Assembly (NCBI RefSeq): GCF_042453785.1
Contig: NC_091671.1
Coordinates: 30,967,001-31,031,000, forward strand
Length of the DNA stretch: 64,000 bases
Reading direction: 5' to 3'
Source: Malus domestica
Lineage: Eukaryota > Streptophyta > Magnoliopsida > Rosales > Rosaceae
A model generated the notes under the pieces. That model saw only the letters and a program-made list of their open reading frames with translations. It searched no databases and was not told where the DNA came from. Positions 34,792 to 46,338 of this stretch are shown piece after piece. Made by a program: the position numbers and the translations under genes. Position 1 is the first letter of the stretch. Every line of letters begins with the position of its first letter.

Positions 34792-37700
34792 ATGGCTTCA
34801 ATTCCATTTACTAGCGCTGCTACCCACTTATGCTTCGCCGACAAGTCCTTCAATTCTCCAATCGAATTCAGTACCCGGTTTCTGGGCACCCGGAATAGGC
34901 TCGGGTGGGTCCGACCGGTTGTTATCGGAGCCTCCAACGGGTCGAGAGCCAAGTGCTGGTTCAAATTTGGTAAAAATGGTGTGGGTGCTGAAGATGCTGG
35001 CATTTATGGAAGCCAATCCCGTGATGATTATGATAAAGATGACGTTGAACAGGTTCTTTTACTTTCTCCCTCCTCTCTCTCTCTCTCTCTAGAAAAATCT
35101 AAATTTTCTGTTGAACAGATATAATGTTAATTAATCATATAAACTTAGTTTGGATATTTAATGTATGAGGTGGAAAGCTTTTATATCAGTATTAGTACTC
35201 TAAACTAGGCTAAGAGTAGAAGGGGCAGGGTTTGAACTCGAGACGCAGTATTTTTAAGAGGCTCTATCCACCGGGGCAATCCACGACTTGCAAACCTAAA
35301 TTAAGATTGAAACAAGGTTTTATTTATAATATTCTTGGAGACATTATCTTATGGTGTAAAGAGTATAGAGGAGAGAGCTAGAGCAACGAGGGTTAAAGGA
35401 AGAAATGAGATTGAGAAATTTATTCATCAAAAGCACATATCTTGGTAAGTTTCATTTTTTTTTCTTTTCTTTTTTATGGTTTTTTTTTTACATTTTACTA
35501 TTATTAACGAGAGGGTGGAGGGTTCGAAAAGTTACATTAATTTAGGAGATAGGGAGTTTTGAACCGGGATGCATAGATAGAAATCCAACACTCTGTCCAC
35601 TAAGATATTGGACCATATGCATGTCTTAGTAAGTAAGAACGGTTTTGTTGAGAGAATTTTAGGCAAATCATTGAATTTAAGGAAAACTAACGAAAAATCC
35701 AAAAAAAATATATTTTAACGAAAACCCTTTGTAAAGGTATAGTGAACAGTGTCAGTTAAAGGTAAAAATGTGGTTTTTCGTTAAAAGTGAATAGTACCGG
35801 GAATGTTTTTTAAAAGATTTTTTATATTAGCACCCCACAAAATGTTGAATGCACCCCACATTTAAATTTAATATTAAATGACCTATTTACCCTACTATGC
35901 AATGACAATTTTGACCTTATTAGGTTTAAAAAAAAATAAAAAATTTCTAAATACATCCCATATCACTTTTAACGTATTATTTATCTTCTTCAACTATCAA
36001 AACCTCTCACACCCTCCATTGTTGAACAAAACCCTAACCAATGAAACTAAACATGTTGATTGAGAAACATTATTTTTGACGAATGGAACACAAAATTGAT
36101 GTTTAGGAAGCTTCACATGAGGTAAGACTTCATATTTTTCATTGTTTTGGTGATTCGACAACATCGATAATTATTTAATCCTGCTTTTGCTGCGTTATTT
36201 ATGCTTCTATGTTTGTATTCATCTTTTAGGGATCACAAAGATTACATGAAAAATTAAACACCGAAAATTTCCACCAAATATTAAAAACACACGCATATGG
36301 TTTTAATGGTGGAATTGAAAACAAACCCACATATGCTTTAAATCCCAACTAGCATCTTTTATCAAAATTTTAGAAGGCATCTTTTGTCAATCTCATAATT
36401 CAAGACTTAGCACTTTTGAATCTCATAATTCAAAAGCCATGGCCACCGAATTGATTGTAGAGTGAGTCAATGGTATTCATAAGATGCTTTCTTGCAGGTC
36501 GACTTGGTTCGACCAAAATATGCACAAGAAAATAGAAACAACAAGGTATCTTTGAAATTAATATTATTATTATTATTGAAAGACATTCAAATGAATCTAA
36601 ACATTTTTCAAATCATTCAATTTGAAATCATTCGGCAAACTAAACGGTCAAATGTTTAGATTCAGTCCTTGAAAATTAGAAATGAGTGTTATAAGATTTG
36701 AGAAATGTGGGATGTGTAGAAAATGTGGGGTTTTAGGGTATTATAGGGAAGTAGGTGGGGGGTGTATTAAAATAATTTTTAATTGAAAATACAAATGTGG
36801 AGTGTATTAAGTATGTGAGGTTCATTAGATATTATATCTTCCAGATTTAGGAATAAAAATTCGGATAATAAGCTAGACTTTATATTTTTAAAAGAATTGA
36901 CTCGGAATGCAAGAAAAGAAACTACTTCATGGGGCAAAGTCCGTTATTGTCCCTTCACTTAGGGCTGTTAATCAGGGCCTAGCTGTTAAGAGAGAGGTGT
37001 AGGGTGCTAATATAATAAGCCTTTTTAAAACTCCCTTGAATTTATTGGTCCGTGTTAGTTCCAATATTCAAGAGGGAAGGATGAACGTTAGATTAATATT
37101 TGTGCTCATTGGCAAATGCTCATCAAGTTATATTTCTTGCTGAGTTTTGAATTCTGGTTGTCCACCCAATGGGAATTTGAATAAGCGCAAGCAATTCTCA
37201 GTGCAGCAACGCTCTTTTGCCGGCATATACTGGAAACAAAAACTTGCTCAGGCCTCTTAAAACTTTGAGTTGATCTTATGAACTCAATAGCATTCGAGGC
37301 GATCTTTAAATTCGGTGGAGGCTCAGATATGTGCATCACACCCGTAACACAGTGGAGGCTCCAATATGTGCATCATGCCAAGTGTTGGCAACACGTTATA
37401 ACGCTTTGCCTTGCGTATGTGCTCATGTTGCACTGCATTGTAGGAAGGAAAATTGCAGGACAGTGAGTTTTCACTGCGGTCATGTTTTCGTTGTTGTGTG
37501 TTTAATTGTACGTTCACAGGCGGACATTCCTTATTTCTTGGTCAGCACCACGTTAGTATTTTGGTTAGAGAGGGTCCGTTTTATTGTTTATACATTACTT
37601 GTGCAACCGAAACATGAGTTTTGTTGCATACAGCGAAACTTTTCAAACACGACCGCAATGGAGAACTCATGGTTATGCCTTTTGATGACAGTATTTCAAC

Positions 37701-37949
37701 TACATGGGCATGCTTGCTGTGGAAGGTACATATGACAAGATGAACGCTCTTTTAAGCCAAAACATCCACCCAGTAGACATTTTGTTGTTGATGGCTGCCT
37801 CCGAAGGTGACCAGCCGAAAATCGAAGAACTTTTGAGAGCCGGGGCGAGTTACTCTGTCGAAGACTCCGATGGCCGAACAGCCCTTGATAGGGCAGCGAG
37901 TGACGAAATCAAAGACCTTATTCTTGGTTTTTCAGTTCAAAAAGCATGA
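34792..37949 (+). CDS. LTD: LTD/GDC1, chloroplast LHCP-targeting ankyrin protein
   Basis: LHCP TRANSLOCATION DEFECT (GRANA-DEFICIENT CHLOROPLAST 1) is a stromal and inner-envelope factor that receives light-harvesting proteins from the Tic translocon and hands them to the cpSRP pathway for thylakoid insertion. Two exons, 34792-35052 and 37692-37949, joined in phase 0, encode 172 residues, the family's usual length. Residues 1 to about 50 are Ser/Arg-rich with few acids, like a transit peptide. After YGSQSRDDYDKDDVEQ the second exon gives YFNYMGMLAVEGTYDKM and an ankyrin-type repeat (IEELLRAGASYSVEDSDGRT), ending LGFSVQKA. The 2.6 kb intron holds two SINE-like copies and a MITE. The ATG at 34792 is the first in a good context and matches the family start. 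Confidence 0.93.
35175..35302 (-). mobile_element. SINE-like element in the LTD intron
   Basis: On the minus strand an A-box-like GGTGGATAGAGC is followed by the B box GAGTTCAAACCC, then CCCCTTCTACTCTTAGCCTAG. It is recognisably the same family as 45045-45175. No target duplication found. Confidence 0.55.
35505..35620 (-). mobile_element. Second SINE-like element in the LTD intron
   Basis: Minus strand: an A-box-like CTTAGTGGACAGAGTG and a B box CGGTTCAAAACTCC about 40 bases apart, followed by a TAATGTAAC tail shared with the other SINE-like copies. It is more diverged than the copy at 35175. Confidence 0.5.
35680..35803. mobile_element. MITE family 1, copy B (degraded)
   Basis: Starts AGGAAAACTAACGAAAAAT and carries the core GGTAAAAATGTGGTTTTTCG. 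The interior is rearranged and the right end is lost. Confidence 0.65.
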
Positions 37950-39908
37950 TTTGGATAATATCATTAGCTCCTTTTTCCTTCTTTGGTTTGAGTTTCACAA
38001 TGTGTAATATTTTCGGTTGGTGATTTACAGCATCAATGGCTAGGCGCTTTGTCAATTTATCCCTTGCTTTGATTTATTTGTTTTTGGCCATTGCGGATCC
38101 TGAGGCTCCAAGGTATCTATCTACTTTGAACAACGAAGGTTTTTTTTTATAATTTTTTTAAGGGATTATTAATTAAACTAAAATATTAGCATACGAGTAA
38201 AATTGGATTTTTGACTTACTATTGCGGTCTAATACTATTATATTTCACTTGAAAGTGAGGTTATAGATTACAATCTCGAAAATAGCAAGTTACAACCAAT
38301 TTATCATCTATCCCTTAGTGCAAATTATACCCATGTACTAAAAAAAGGCTTTGTGACTATGGATTCAGTAATTTTGACACGAGGATAATCAGATAACATG
38401 GATGGAGTTATTAACTCAAAGGAGCCACTTAGTATTACAATATAGTGGTATTCCTCTTCATTTGTAAATGAGAAATCTTAGATCCAATTTTCGCGAATTT
38501 GAATCATATTATTACTAGCTATTATAAGGCTAAGCTTACCCTCTTTCTTTTAGTGTGAAAAATATTTTTTCTTTTCATTGATTTGTGAATCTCGTTTGTT
38601 AAAAAAATAAAAAAACTCAGGAGCTCAACAACGATATTATTAGAGAGCTTGATCTGATAGGCTACAATATGCATTTTACTGGCAACCTCACACGTGTTAT
38701 TCATAGAGTCTCACTTTTGAGAGAGCCGCTTACCATTCCTCTAAATTAAAAGAATGCAAGTTCAGGCCTTACAACGTAAGGTTATTGGGGAAAATTACAT
38801 CTTCCAACAAGTTTGATGCTTCTTTTTAGGCTGGCTTGGTGTGAAATTAGAACTATCCCCGAACAAATTATAAGAGGAAGGGAGGGGTTTACCACACGAA
38901 GCCTGCATCGGCGGCATCGTGGTCGTGTGTGCGATGCTCCAACAATAAACAGAAGGTGGGGTTAACCACATAAACCAACTTCTTTCTGAACTAATTACGG
39001 GCTTCTTCACCGTATCAAATAAACCACCAAGCTTTCAATTCCAGATCAAGAAAATCATTTGTATAAAGCCTGTTGCATTCCGATCTACAACTTCCCTATG
39101 AATTCATTACCACGACTGGCCGTCCTCGAGCAAATCTGACAGATTAATAGCAAAGAAACGATTTAGTAATTGCAGTTATCCCAAACTGGAGAGACAAGTA
39201 ATTGTCAACCGTCAAAGCATCTCGTAGCATTTAGATAATCAGAGCATAAACAAGTCTATATTGGGACAATGGGGAAGTAGTCAAACAACCAACACAGTAT
39301 GTACACCAAAAGAAATCCAGCTGTGTGTTAACGAGCTGATATTCTATGGTCTTAAATCACCGTGAAATACTTGTTGAAAAATGACATTTTCAGATCAAAA
39401 TAATCAATTTCTATTTCCAGCAAAATCGCGACCAACTGGTAAGGCAATGGGTTTTGGTTCTGCTACTCAAAATTTTGACCATCATACAACACAAGAATAG
39501 ACTTCTTAACCCACAGAGTACCAGACTACCAATAGCACCATTGTAATGGATACACAAAGGCTCATCATACAACTCTTACAGAGTTTGATATTGTACAATG
39601 AAGACTGATGGTATAGGTGCAAGATGATATAATTAAACGAACTCTAACAAAAGTGCATGGTAGTGGAATACTCATAAATAAGATTTAACAGGCAACGCTT
39701 ATTAAACTAAAGAAATATTCAGCTGAATGAAATGATAAAATTCACAACACTGGAAAGTTCAAACACGGAAATAATGATAAACTCCCAAGTTCATATAAGT
39801 ACAAGCAGTATCGCATGGGAAACAAAGATATCAAATTTAGTTGACAGGAATTTCAGCTTACAAACACAGTATAAAGGGAATGAAATTATGACTCCAAGTA
39901 CCTATGAA
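37950..39908. other. Spacer between LTD and MOS2
   Basis: The left end should hold the LTD 3' UTR and the right end the MOS2 3' UTR. A 38-codon frame with a leader-like N-terminus lies at 38036-38152 (listed separately). A minus frame at 39010-38795, starting at GTG, has no recognised match. No element ends were identified. Confidence 0.4.
38036..38152 (+). CDS. Short frame with signal-peptide-like N-terminus, doubtful
   Basis: An ATG frame of 38 codons begins MARRFVNLSLALIYLFLAIA, a good secretory signal in shape, then DPEAPR and a GTATCT donor-like site. TTTACAG just before the ATG could be an acceptor. This could be the first coding exon of a gene whose remainder has been lost, or chance. 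I know no matching protein. Confidence 0.2.
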   Translation: MARRFVNLSLALIYLFLAIADPEAPRYLSTLNNEGFFL

Positions 39909-41246
39909 TCAATATCCAAGATCGTTGGGATCACCAGTAAACTCGGCAATCTGCTCAAGACCCACATTGAGCAAGGCATGGGTATCGGAATCCTTGACAA
40001 CACCAGTCTCTCTGTCGGAATCCTTCTCCACAAGACTACCATAGACCCCCTTATGCTTCCCAGATAACACAAGAACGGGTCCTCCACGCCTTGGCAGGGC
40101 AGTCTCAAGAAAATCCTGGGACACCCCCTGCACAAGCTCCCTATTCCCATCCATAGATATATCACAGGTGTAGGGTCCAACAACATCCATCACCTCTCCT
40201 TTTCTCAAATACAATTTCCCGCCTTTCAAGTCCTTGCTAATAACCCTGACCCGAATGTTCCTCGCAAGCCATGTCGAATAACCCCTCGGCTCCTCTTGTC
40301 TCGGCTTACTATCACTACCCACTTTCCTTTTTGTCTCATTCAATCTCCTCAAGCACTTCTCTTCTTCTTTCGAACCCAATTCCGCAACTTCACCCGCATT
40401 CACTTTTACTACCTCTTCATCTTGCCCCTTGCTCTTACTTAACAGTTTCAAAACCAGTTTCCCATTACTCAGTTTCTCCAAAATCCTACCTCTCAAACCC
40501 ACATAGTCTCGACCCGCAACGATCCTAACTTCCTTCCCCACATCCCCTTCTTTCCTCTTCTCCTTCTCTTTCGAATTCTTTCTATCCTTCTCTTTCGAAT
40601 TCTCTTTCGAATTTGCAAGAAACCCTAACCCGTGCCTATCACTACTCCGAGTATACTCCACAATTTTCACATCTTCCTTCGCATTCTTCCCAATTCCTCT
40701 ACCCGGGTACCACCCGTACCCGGTAAGCAACGCCTCGCCGTAACCCTCCACCGGCATCTCTTCGTACTCCTCCAACCCCCTATGATCCGACAACCGCTCC
40801 AAATCGTCTTTAAACTTCTGCAGCAGCGTATCCTCCACGCCTCTCGATCTCGGCCGCTCATCGTTCCCCAACCTCTCCCGATTCTCGGATTCCGATTTCT
40901 CCCGAAGATTGAGACCGTACGAAATCTTGGCGTCGGGGTCGTCGTTGACCGAGAGCGTCTCGACCTCGAACTGGAGCTCGTGGCCGTTGGGCTCGGTGAT
41001 GGGGAGCTCCATGTTCTTCATCTTCTTGTGGGGCCGCCATTCGTTGGGGATCGGGGCGATCACGCGGGCTTTAGGGTCGGCGGATAGGGGTTTTGAAGCA
41101 TCGAATTCGCTGACGAAGTGCTTGGAAGCGGCGTCGTTTGCGTTGTTTCCGGTGCCGTTGTCGAAGTTGGCGGTGCCGGAGGAGGGGTTGCGTTTAGGGT
41201 TTGACTTAGAGGAGGATTTGGGAGGGAGAGAGAAGGAGAGTTTCAT
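39909..41246 (-). CDS. MOS2: MOS2, G-patch and KOW RNA-binding protein
   Basis: Plant homologue of human GPKOW and yeast Spp2, known in Arabidopsis as MODIFIER OF SNC1 2. It is a nuclear RNA-binding protein needed for miRNA maturation, splicing and innate immunity. One intronless frame of 445 residues, close to the Arabidopsis length. The N-terminus has MKLSFSLP and a Ser/Asn-rich stretch; VIAPIPNEWRPHKKMK is at 62-77; the Spp2/G-patch core (MPVEGYGEALLTGYGWYPGR) spans about 164-210. A Lys/Glu repeat (KENSKEKDRKNSKEKEK) follows. The KOW motifs are at about 236-268 (IVAGRDYVGLRGRILEK) and 386-412 (VLVLSGKHKGVYGSLVEK). Being intronless is usual for this gene in plants. Confidence 0.95.
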   Translation of the reverse strand: MKLSFSLPPKSSSKSNPKRNPSSGTANFDNGTGNNANDAASKHFVSEFDASKPLSADPKARVIAPIPNEWRPHKKMKNMELPITEPNGHELQFEVETLSVNDDPDAKISYGLNLREKSESENRERLGNDERPRSRGVEDTLLQKFKDDLERLSDHRGLEEYEEMPVEGYGEALLTGYGWYPGRGIGKNAKEDVKIVEYTRSSDRHGLGFLANSKENSKEKDRKNSKEKEKRKEGDVGKEVRIVAGRDYVGLRGRILEKLSNGKLVLKLLSKSKGQDEEVVKVNAGEVAELGSKEEEKCLRRLNETKRKVGSDSKPRQEEPRGYSTWLARNIRVRVISKDLKGGKLYLRKGEVMDVVGPYTCDISMDGNRELVQGVSQDFLETALPRRGGPVLVLSGKHKGVYGSLVEKDSDRETGVVKDSDTHALLNVGLEQIAEFTGDPNDLGY

Positions 41247-41321
41247 GGTTTCTCTTGCTAGGCTTGCTAGCTCCTACTGGCTATGTTTATGTTTGCGTGT
41301 GTTTTTAGTGTGGCCTTTTAT

Positions 41322-41378
41322 TGGGCTTTATTTTGACCCGAGTCCCATAACTTAACCCACTCAAATTACGATTGGGCC
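41322..41378 (-). promoter_or_regulatory. Site II-type motifs upstream of MOS2
   Basis: TGGGCT at 41322-41327 and TGGGCC at 41373-41378 lie 76-132 bases upstream of the MOS2 ATG. TGGGCY motifs bind TCP factors and mark growth-related genes. Presence is seen; function is inferred. Confidence 0.4.
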
Positions 41379-41412
41379 AAATCAGACACCTTTGTTAAAT
41401 CCTAGTTGTATT

Positions 41413-41944
41413 CAAGGTTGTAAAATACGCTAAGTGATAGTCGGACGGTAGATTAGGGCCTATCGAGGAGATTTAAATAAATTTATTATATATTGCATAA
41501 ATAAGTGTGCTTACAATTAAAAAAATACATAATTGCTTTGAGATATATAAATTGAAAATAGAATGACATATATATCATAAAGTATTAGAACATAATACAA
41601 AATGAAAGTTTTTTTTTAGGAAAACTAATAAAAGGGCTTGAAAACTTTAAGTTTTAATGATAAGGACAAAATAAAGGGTAAATTGAATAGTATCAGAATT
41701 GACTTTTTAGTGTAAAAATGTGGTTTTTCGTTAAAGTGAACAGTACCGGGTGCTTTTCGTTAAAGTTCCCTTTTTTTTTTTGTCTAAGTGAGAGTCGCGA
41801 CCTGGGTGGTGCTTATGTGGGCCCCTAAGCAGATATGTGTCATTTCTTAATTTTTAAACGTTTAGGGATTAATCAAGACTATAGCCAACAGCCTAGCACC
41901 TAGGTAGGGCCTCGATGGTGATAGGCGAAGATTTTAGAACAATG
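41413..41944. mobile_element. Relative of the 8096 element, with nested MITE
   Basis: Ends CAAGGTTGTAAAATACGC and, from the right read inward, ATTGTTCTAAAATCTTCGCC. They share the GTTCTAAAA-type terminus and CTAGCACCTAGG-like GC blocks of the element at 8096. Copy C of MITE family 1 is inserted at 41618-41770. Confidence 0.5.
41618..41770. mobile_element. MITE family 1, copy C
   Basis: Starts AGGAAAACTAATAAAAGGGC and ends GTTAAAGTTCCC, with core GGTAAATTGAATAGTATC and GACTTTTTAGTGTAAAAATG. Confidence 0.82.
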
Positions 41945-42068
41945 GTTGTACAGATAAATCCAACAGCCATAAATAAAGGGTGGTGTGCAAGAAACTTAAA
42001 AGTTTTTTTTTTTTTTTTTGTCAAACGATAGATTTTGTTAGATAAAATAAGTTTAACATAAAAATTAT

Positions 42069-42186
42069 GGGAACTGTTATTAGCACGTCAAAAATCTCAT
42101 TCTACAATCCTCACAAGTGTATTTTTTTTTAATTATAAAAAGTTTGAAGTAACAAATGAGATTTCTGGAGTGCTAATAACAATTCC
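42069..42186. mobile_element. MITE family 2, copy 1
   Basis: Starts GGGAACTGTTATTAGCAC and ends GTGCTAATAACAATTCC (an inverted repeat), with the core TCATTCTACAATCCTCACAAG shared with 53529-53648. Confidence 0.75.
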
Positions 42187-42351
42187 AAAATTATTTATAA
42201 AATATCATTTTAATTTCTCATTGCACCAGTATGAAAATTACAAAGAAGAAACCATGAATGGTACGAACAACGACTTAACCTCTCTTCTAGTTTGATTTGT
42301 AAGAACAGAACAGATAACAAACAAGAAGAGCAAAGACTAAGCAGCTCAGGG

Positions 42352-45300
42352 CTATTTAAAATAAAGCTGAACAAGCTTCTTTAGGGTGTCGAATACGCTC
42401 GTAAAGGGATCAAATTGAACAGGTTTCTTCAGTTCTAGATCAGGAAATTGATTTGTTAATGCCTGTTGCATCCCGGGCATCGACATCATTGCAGATAACC
42501 GCGTGTCTGTCATTTGCTCACAGTCTTGTGGTGTGTCCTTGATTTTGCTCGGGTCATATCCGAAGTTGGCCAAGTAAGATTTGTACTTCTCTATGAACTC
42601 AGGACCAGGATTAGGTGTTCTCGAGTAAATCTGTAATGTTAATGCCACAAAACGACTCACCAGTAGATGAAAACAGAATACGAAGATATGATTGATGCAT
42701 CCCTGAATGGTAAAGACGCGAGTAAAACTTGCGCAACAAGCTTCTGCATCTTAACAGTGCAGTTGTGAGCGTATATAATATGTGGAGTGTAAAAGCACAA
42801 ACAAGAGCCAACCAATGAGCAGAAAAAAGAACAGCTTTACATCTTAACAATCCATTTGTGTGTGTACATATATATGTGTCTCCTTTTAAGAAAGATGGGG
42901 CAGTTGTGGCCTGCCCAGCAATGCGCCGGTGATCCAATGATCTGATCATCCATATTTCACGATTTACTCTCAAAGATCATCCCTACAAGTTATATTTAAT
43001 TATGATCGTGGAGTGTTTACTATTTTCTGTAATGATCATCCGTGAAAAATAACCCGACAATGGATTGTTCTGGATTGCCTTTTTTTAAATCCAAAAAATC
43101 GAAGTATTTGTACCAAAAATGTCATTTCGGGTGAGACCAAAGTGGTTCTCTTGATTGAAGGGAAGGTACAAACAAGTGTCAAACAAGTGACATGAGTATA
43201 TAATGTTCAAACAAGTAAACACGAGTCATTTTATTTAACATTCGGATAACTTGAAAGTCAGTTCATGAGTAAGTACCTGTATAAAACCCTTGTCTTTCGC
43301 TCCCGAAACAAGAGCGTAATTGTCATAATCAGTGTCAATCACATCATATGGCAGCTTAGGGATAAATGGCAACGTTGGAAAACGAAGGTAACACTTCTCT
43401 GTGATCATCTCCTGCTTTTCTAGATCCGTTTCTTTTTTCTCCAAATCTTCGTCCGAAAGGCATTGAACATTTCCCCGTATGCCAGTAATATATCCATCAG
43501 GGCTCCCATGAACACAGAAGGTATCAACCTGGATGGCCCGTTTCGTCAAGTCAAATGTATATACACCCTGCAATAAAAGTTGATACGGTTTTGCAGTCAG
43601 GAAATAGGTAGTGAACATGTGACAGAAAGAACCTGTCATCTATAAACAATGAGAAGCAAATCATCACAAGAAAGCTGATATCGCTTTAAGGATGATTTCG
43701 ATCACTTGAAACTTGGAAGGGCTATCGGTAAACAACTAGATAGCTCAACGATGATTAATGAATAGGCTCAACAGTTCGGATCTGCAATCTTGTCTAATTC
43801 AAAAGAAAGGGGATTATATATTTTCCTCTCAATTCTACACTATTTCCAGAAGCAAGAATTCAAACTAAATTTTGCAGTTCATAACTACACATACCCTTTG
43901 TGTTTACCTGGGTGCAGTGGCAGTCTTCCTGACCTTGCCCAGCAAATCCGCGTTTAAGCGAAGCAACTTCAAACCACCTTCCAGAATATCTAATAGGGTC
44001 AAAGTTCTTTGCTGTCATGCCTCTCATCATCATTAGCCTCTCATCTCCTTCATCGGATCCCTTATCGAGCGGAAGAGTAAGTGCCTTCTCCGAAGCATTT
44101 GCAAACTCATATATATTTCGTTGATGGGAAACATCTAATGCAACAGCCTGCCCAAAAGCAGTAAAAGGCATCATGTATCCTCTAACTCCTGCAATGACAC
44201 AAGAATACCTATATCTTTTTTGTTACTATATAACCATAAGGCAACCTAGTTTTGGACTAAATTCCCCATTAAACTTTCAAGCACATTCAAAGTCCGGCTA
44301 ATTCTGTTGGAAATCCTAATCTTATTTAAATCGGTTATACAGAGTGAAACCTTAAAGGAAGTTAAAACTCAGTGTTCTACGAGGTTTCAAATAAAAAATC
44401 AAGAACACCACTCTCAAACATCTCAGCCAGAAATGATGTGACATTCCCGACAAGGGAAAGAACTCGAACAAATGTTAATCCAAGGGGGTAGCTTAGACAA
44501 CGTCCAGAAAGGAAATGATTGGTCCAAGACCTATGTTCGTTTATGTAATCTGATGAGCCAAATTTAGCAACTAGCAATACAAATATTGTGCTAGTATTGA
44601 ATTCCAGCATCCTATAACGCTACGTAAAATTGAAATCTGCTAACCTGGTTCGTTTGAGAGATGAACACTAACGTTGCAGCAAGCCCGGATAAAACCTGCC
44701 TGGTCAGAGGCTTGCTGCTGATACATTGCTCCAAACAGCAACTCATCATTATCTTACCAGGCACTCTCCTGTAAAGAAGAAGAACAAAATGTCACTCTTT
44801 GCACTCAAAAAAGACCAAACGAAAAACATCAACTTGGAAAATGTTGTTAAAATTTAAAACCAAACCGTATATAATTCATGTAATCACTTATGAATCCGAG
44901 AACACAGAGGCATCTATGCATATGTAATTACATAAGTTAGACAGGATCATACGGGAATTGCACTCTACATCAACCTATCGGCTATAGTTGTAGATCAGAA
45001 CCCACAAGACTACTTCACAGTTACCATCATTTTTATCTTACTACAAGCGATATTTCTACTCTAAGTTACACTAATGGGAGGGGAGAGTTTGAACAGGGCG
45101 GGCGCGGTAGGTTGAAGAGGAAGGCGCTAACCACCAGGGCAATCCTCCACTTGCGAAACCAAATCATTTACGAGCAATTACAGCAAGATTTTGATAAATT
45201 TAAAAAAAATTAAAAAAAAAAATAAATAATTAAAAAACAGAGAAAATGAAAAAATAAATAGCATTAACAAAAAAATTTAGAAAATATAGCAAAAATTGCC

Positions 45301-45411
45301 TCATAACAATATAAGGTCACAGAGTGGGAAATGGAAATGAGTGAGATTTATGTACCTGCTGGTGGAGACATTTGGAGGAGGAGGAAGAGAGCATTGGAGC
45401 ACAAGAACCAT
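42352..45411 (-). CDS. CHL: Chloroplastic lipocalin (CHL/LCNP)
   Basis: Thylakoid-lumen lipocalin that protects membrane lipids from oxidation and is needed for sustained photoprotective quenching (qH). Coding exons on the minus strand: 45411-45356, 44768-44645, 44147-43908, 43567-43277 and 42630-42352; phases close to 329 residues, against about 350 in Arabidopsis. Residues 1-60 give transit and lumen-targeting sequence (LVFISQTNQ). The lipocalin signature is SGRWFEVASLKRGFAG with its G-x-W motif; CHCTQ, VDTFCVHGSPDGYITGIRG, YALVSGAKDKGFIQ and IYSRTPNPGP follow, and the tail is LKKLVQLYFK. An alternative longer exon 3 from 44188 was rejected because it meets a stop in phase. Confidence 0.94.
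45045..45175 (-). mobile_element. SINE-like element in CHL intron 1
   Basis: Read on the minus strand: CCTGGTGGTTAGCGCC (A box), then GTTCAAACTC (B box) about 35 bases on, then CATTAGTGTAACTTAGAG. The best-preserved of the three related copies. Confidence 0.6.
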
Positions 45412-46338
45412 TTTCTATGCTTTTCCCTTCAAAAGCTCCAGAGTTTTTCCACAATTTTCGCTGGCAAGATCTCTCTCCTCCCTCCTATAATGTAATCCCA
45501 TCAAAACGTCACCGTCTTGATCTCTGCAATATCCTTTTCAACCACCTGTCTTTAGTGAATCAGTTAGGCCCCAAATAATCCAAACCCAAAAGTCCCAAAC
45601 AAACCTCAACCAATCCCATATTATGCATTTCTCTTCCTTTTACACATAATGTACACAATATATACTGCATTTGTATCTCAAAGAAATTCATAGAATATTA
45701 TATAGGAAAATTGGCTTCAAGTTTTGAACTAACTATTTTTTTTATTTTTTTATTTTTTAAATGATGGGTCTAAAAGGATGAAATGTCAAGTTTATAAGAG
45801 CGACGTGATGAGTCTATAAAAAAGTCTGATCAACTTGGCAAATAAAAGTTAAGATATGAGTGGTGCCCAACAGTCCAAAATTATATAATGGAATTTTGGT
45901 CGTATACTTTGACGGGTAACACCAAATTTACAGTGTACATGGAAGTAAAATGTAGAAAGTACTGACCGTTGGATTCAAAGTTTATCACATTTGTGTCTTG
46001 ACTTCGACCAAAAACAAAGTAGATATGGTTGGATTTTATTTGTTAAATAAAGCGGAGACGTTAAAAGAGTTTGGGCATATAAATGTGTGGATGAGAAAGC
46101 CGACCAAACTCCTTTATATTTTTTGTTCAGTTTTGTTGCCTAAAATAACAGGGGCAGTAATCATATCTAATACAACCTTCTACTCGACTTAAAAGGACAC
46201 CACCCTTTTGAGTGATGTTGGAAAATTTAATTGGGACAAGGAGAGAGAAAAAAAAAATGATCGTATTGCATTGGAAAATTTAATTGGGACACGGAGAGAG
46301 AATTTAATAGGTTCTGGTGCCGCTCACGATCCATGAGA
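45412..46338. other. Spacer between CHL promoter and NEPRO-like 3' end
   Basis: Contains the CHL 5' leader and promoter. A direct repeat TGGAAAATTTAATTGGGAC occurs at about 46219 and 46272. No gene seen. Confidence 0.5.

Noticed and set aside
38795-39010. A 71-codon minus frame starting at GTG
   Set aside because: No ATG, no family match and no clear splice context; kept only as a remark in the spacer.
44148-44188. Longer version of CHL exon 3
   Set aside because: Starting at the acceptor at 44189 gives a stop in the phase set by exon 2; the acceptor at 44148 keeps frame and matches the family.
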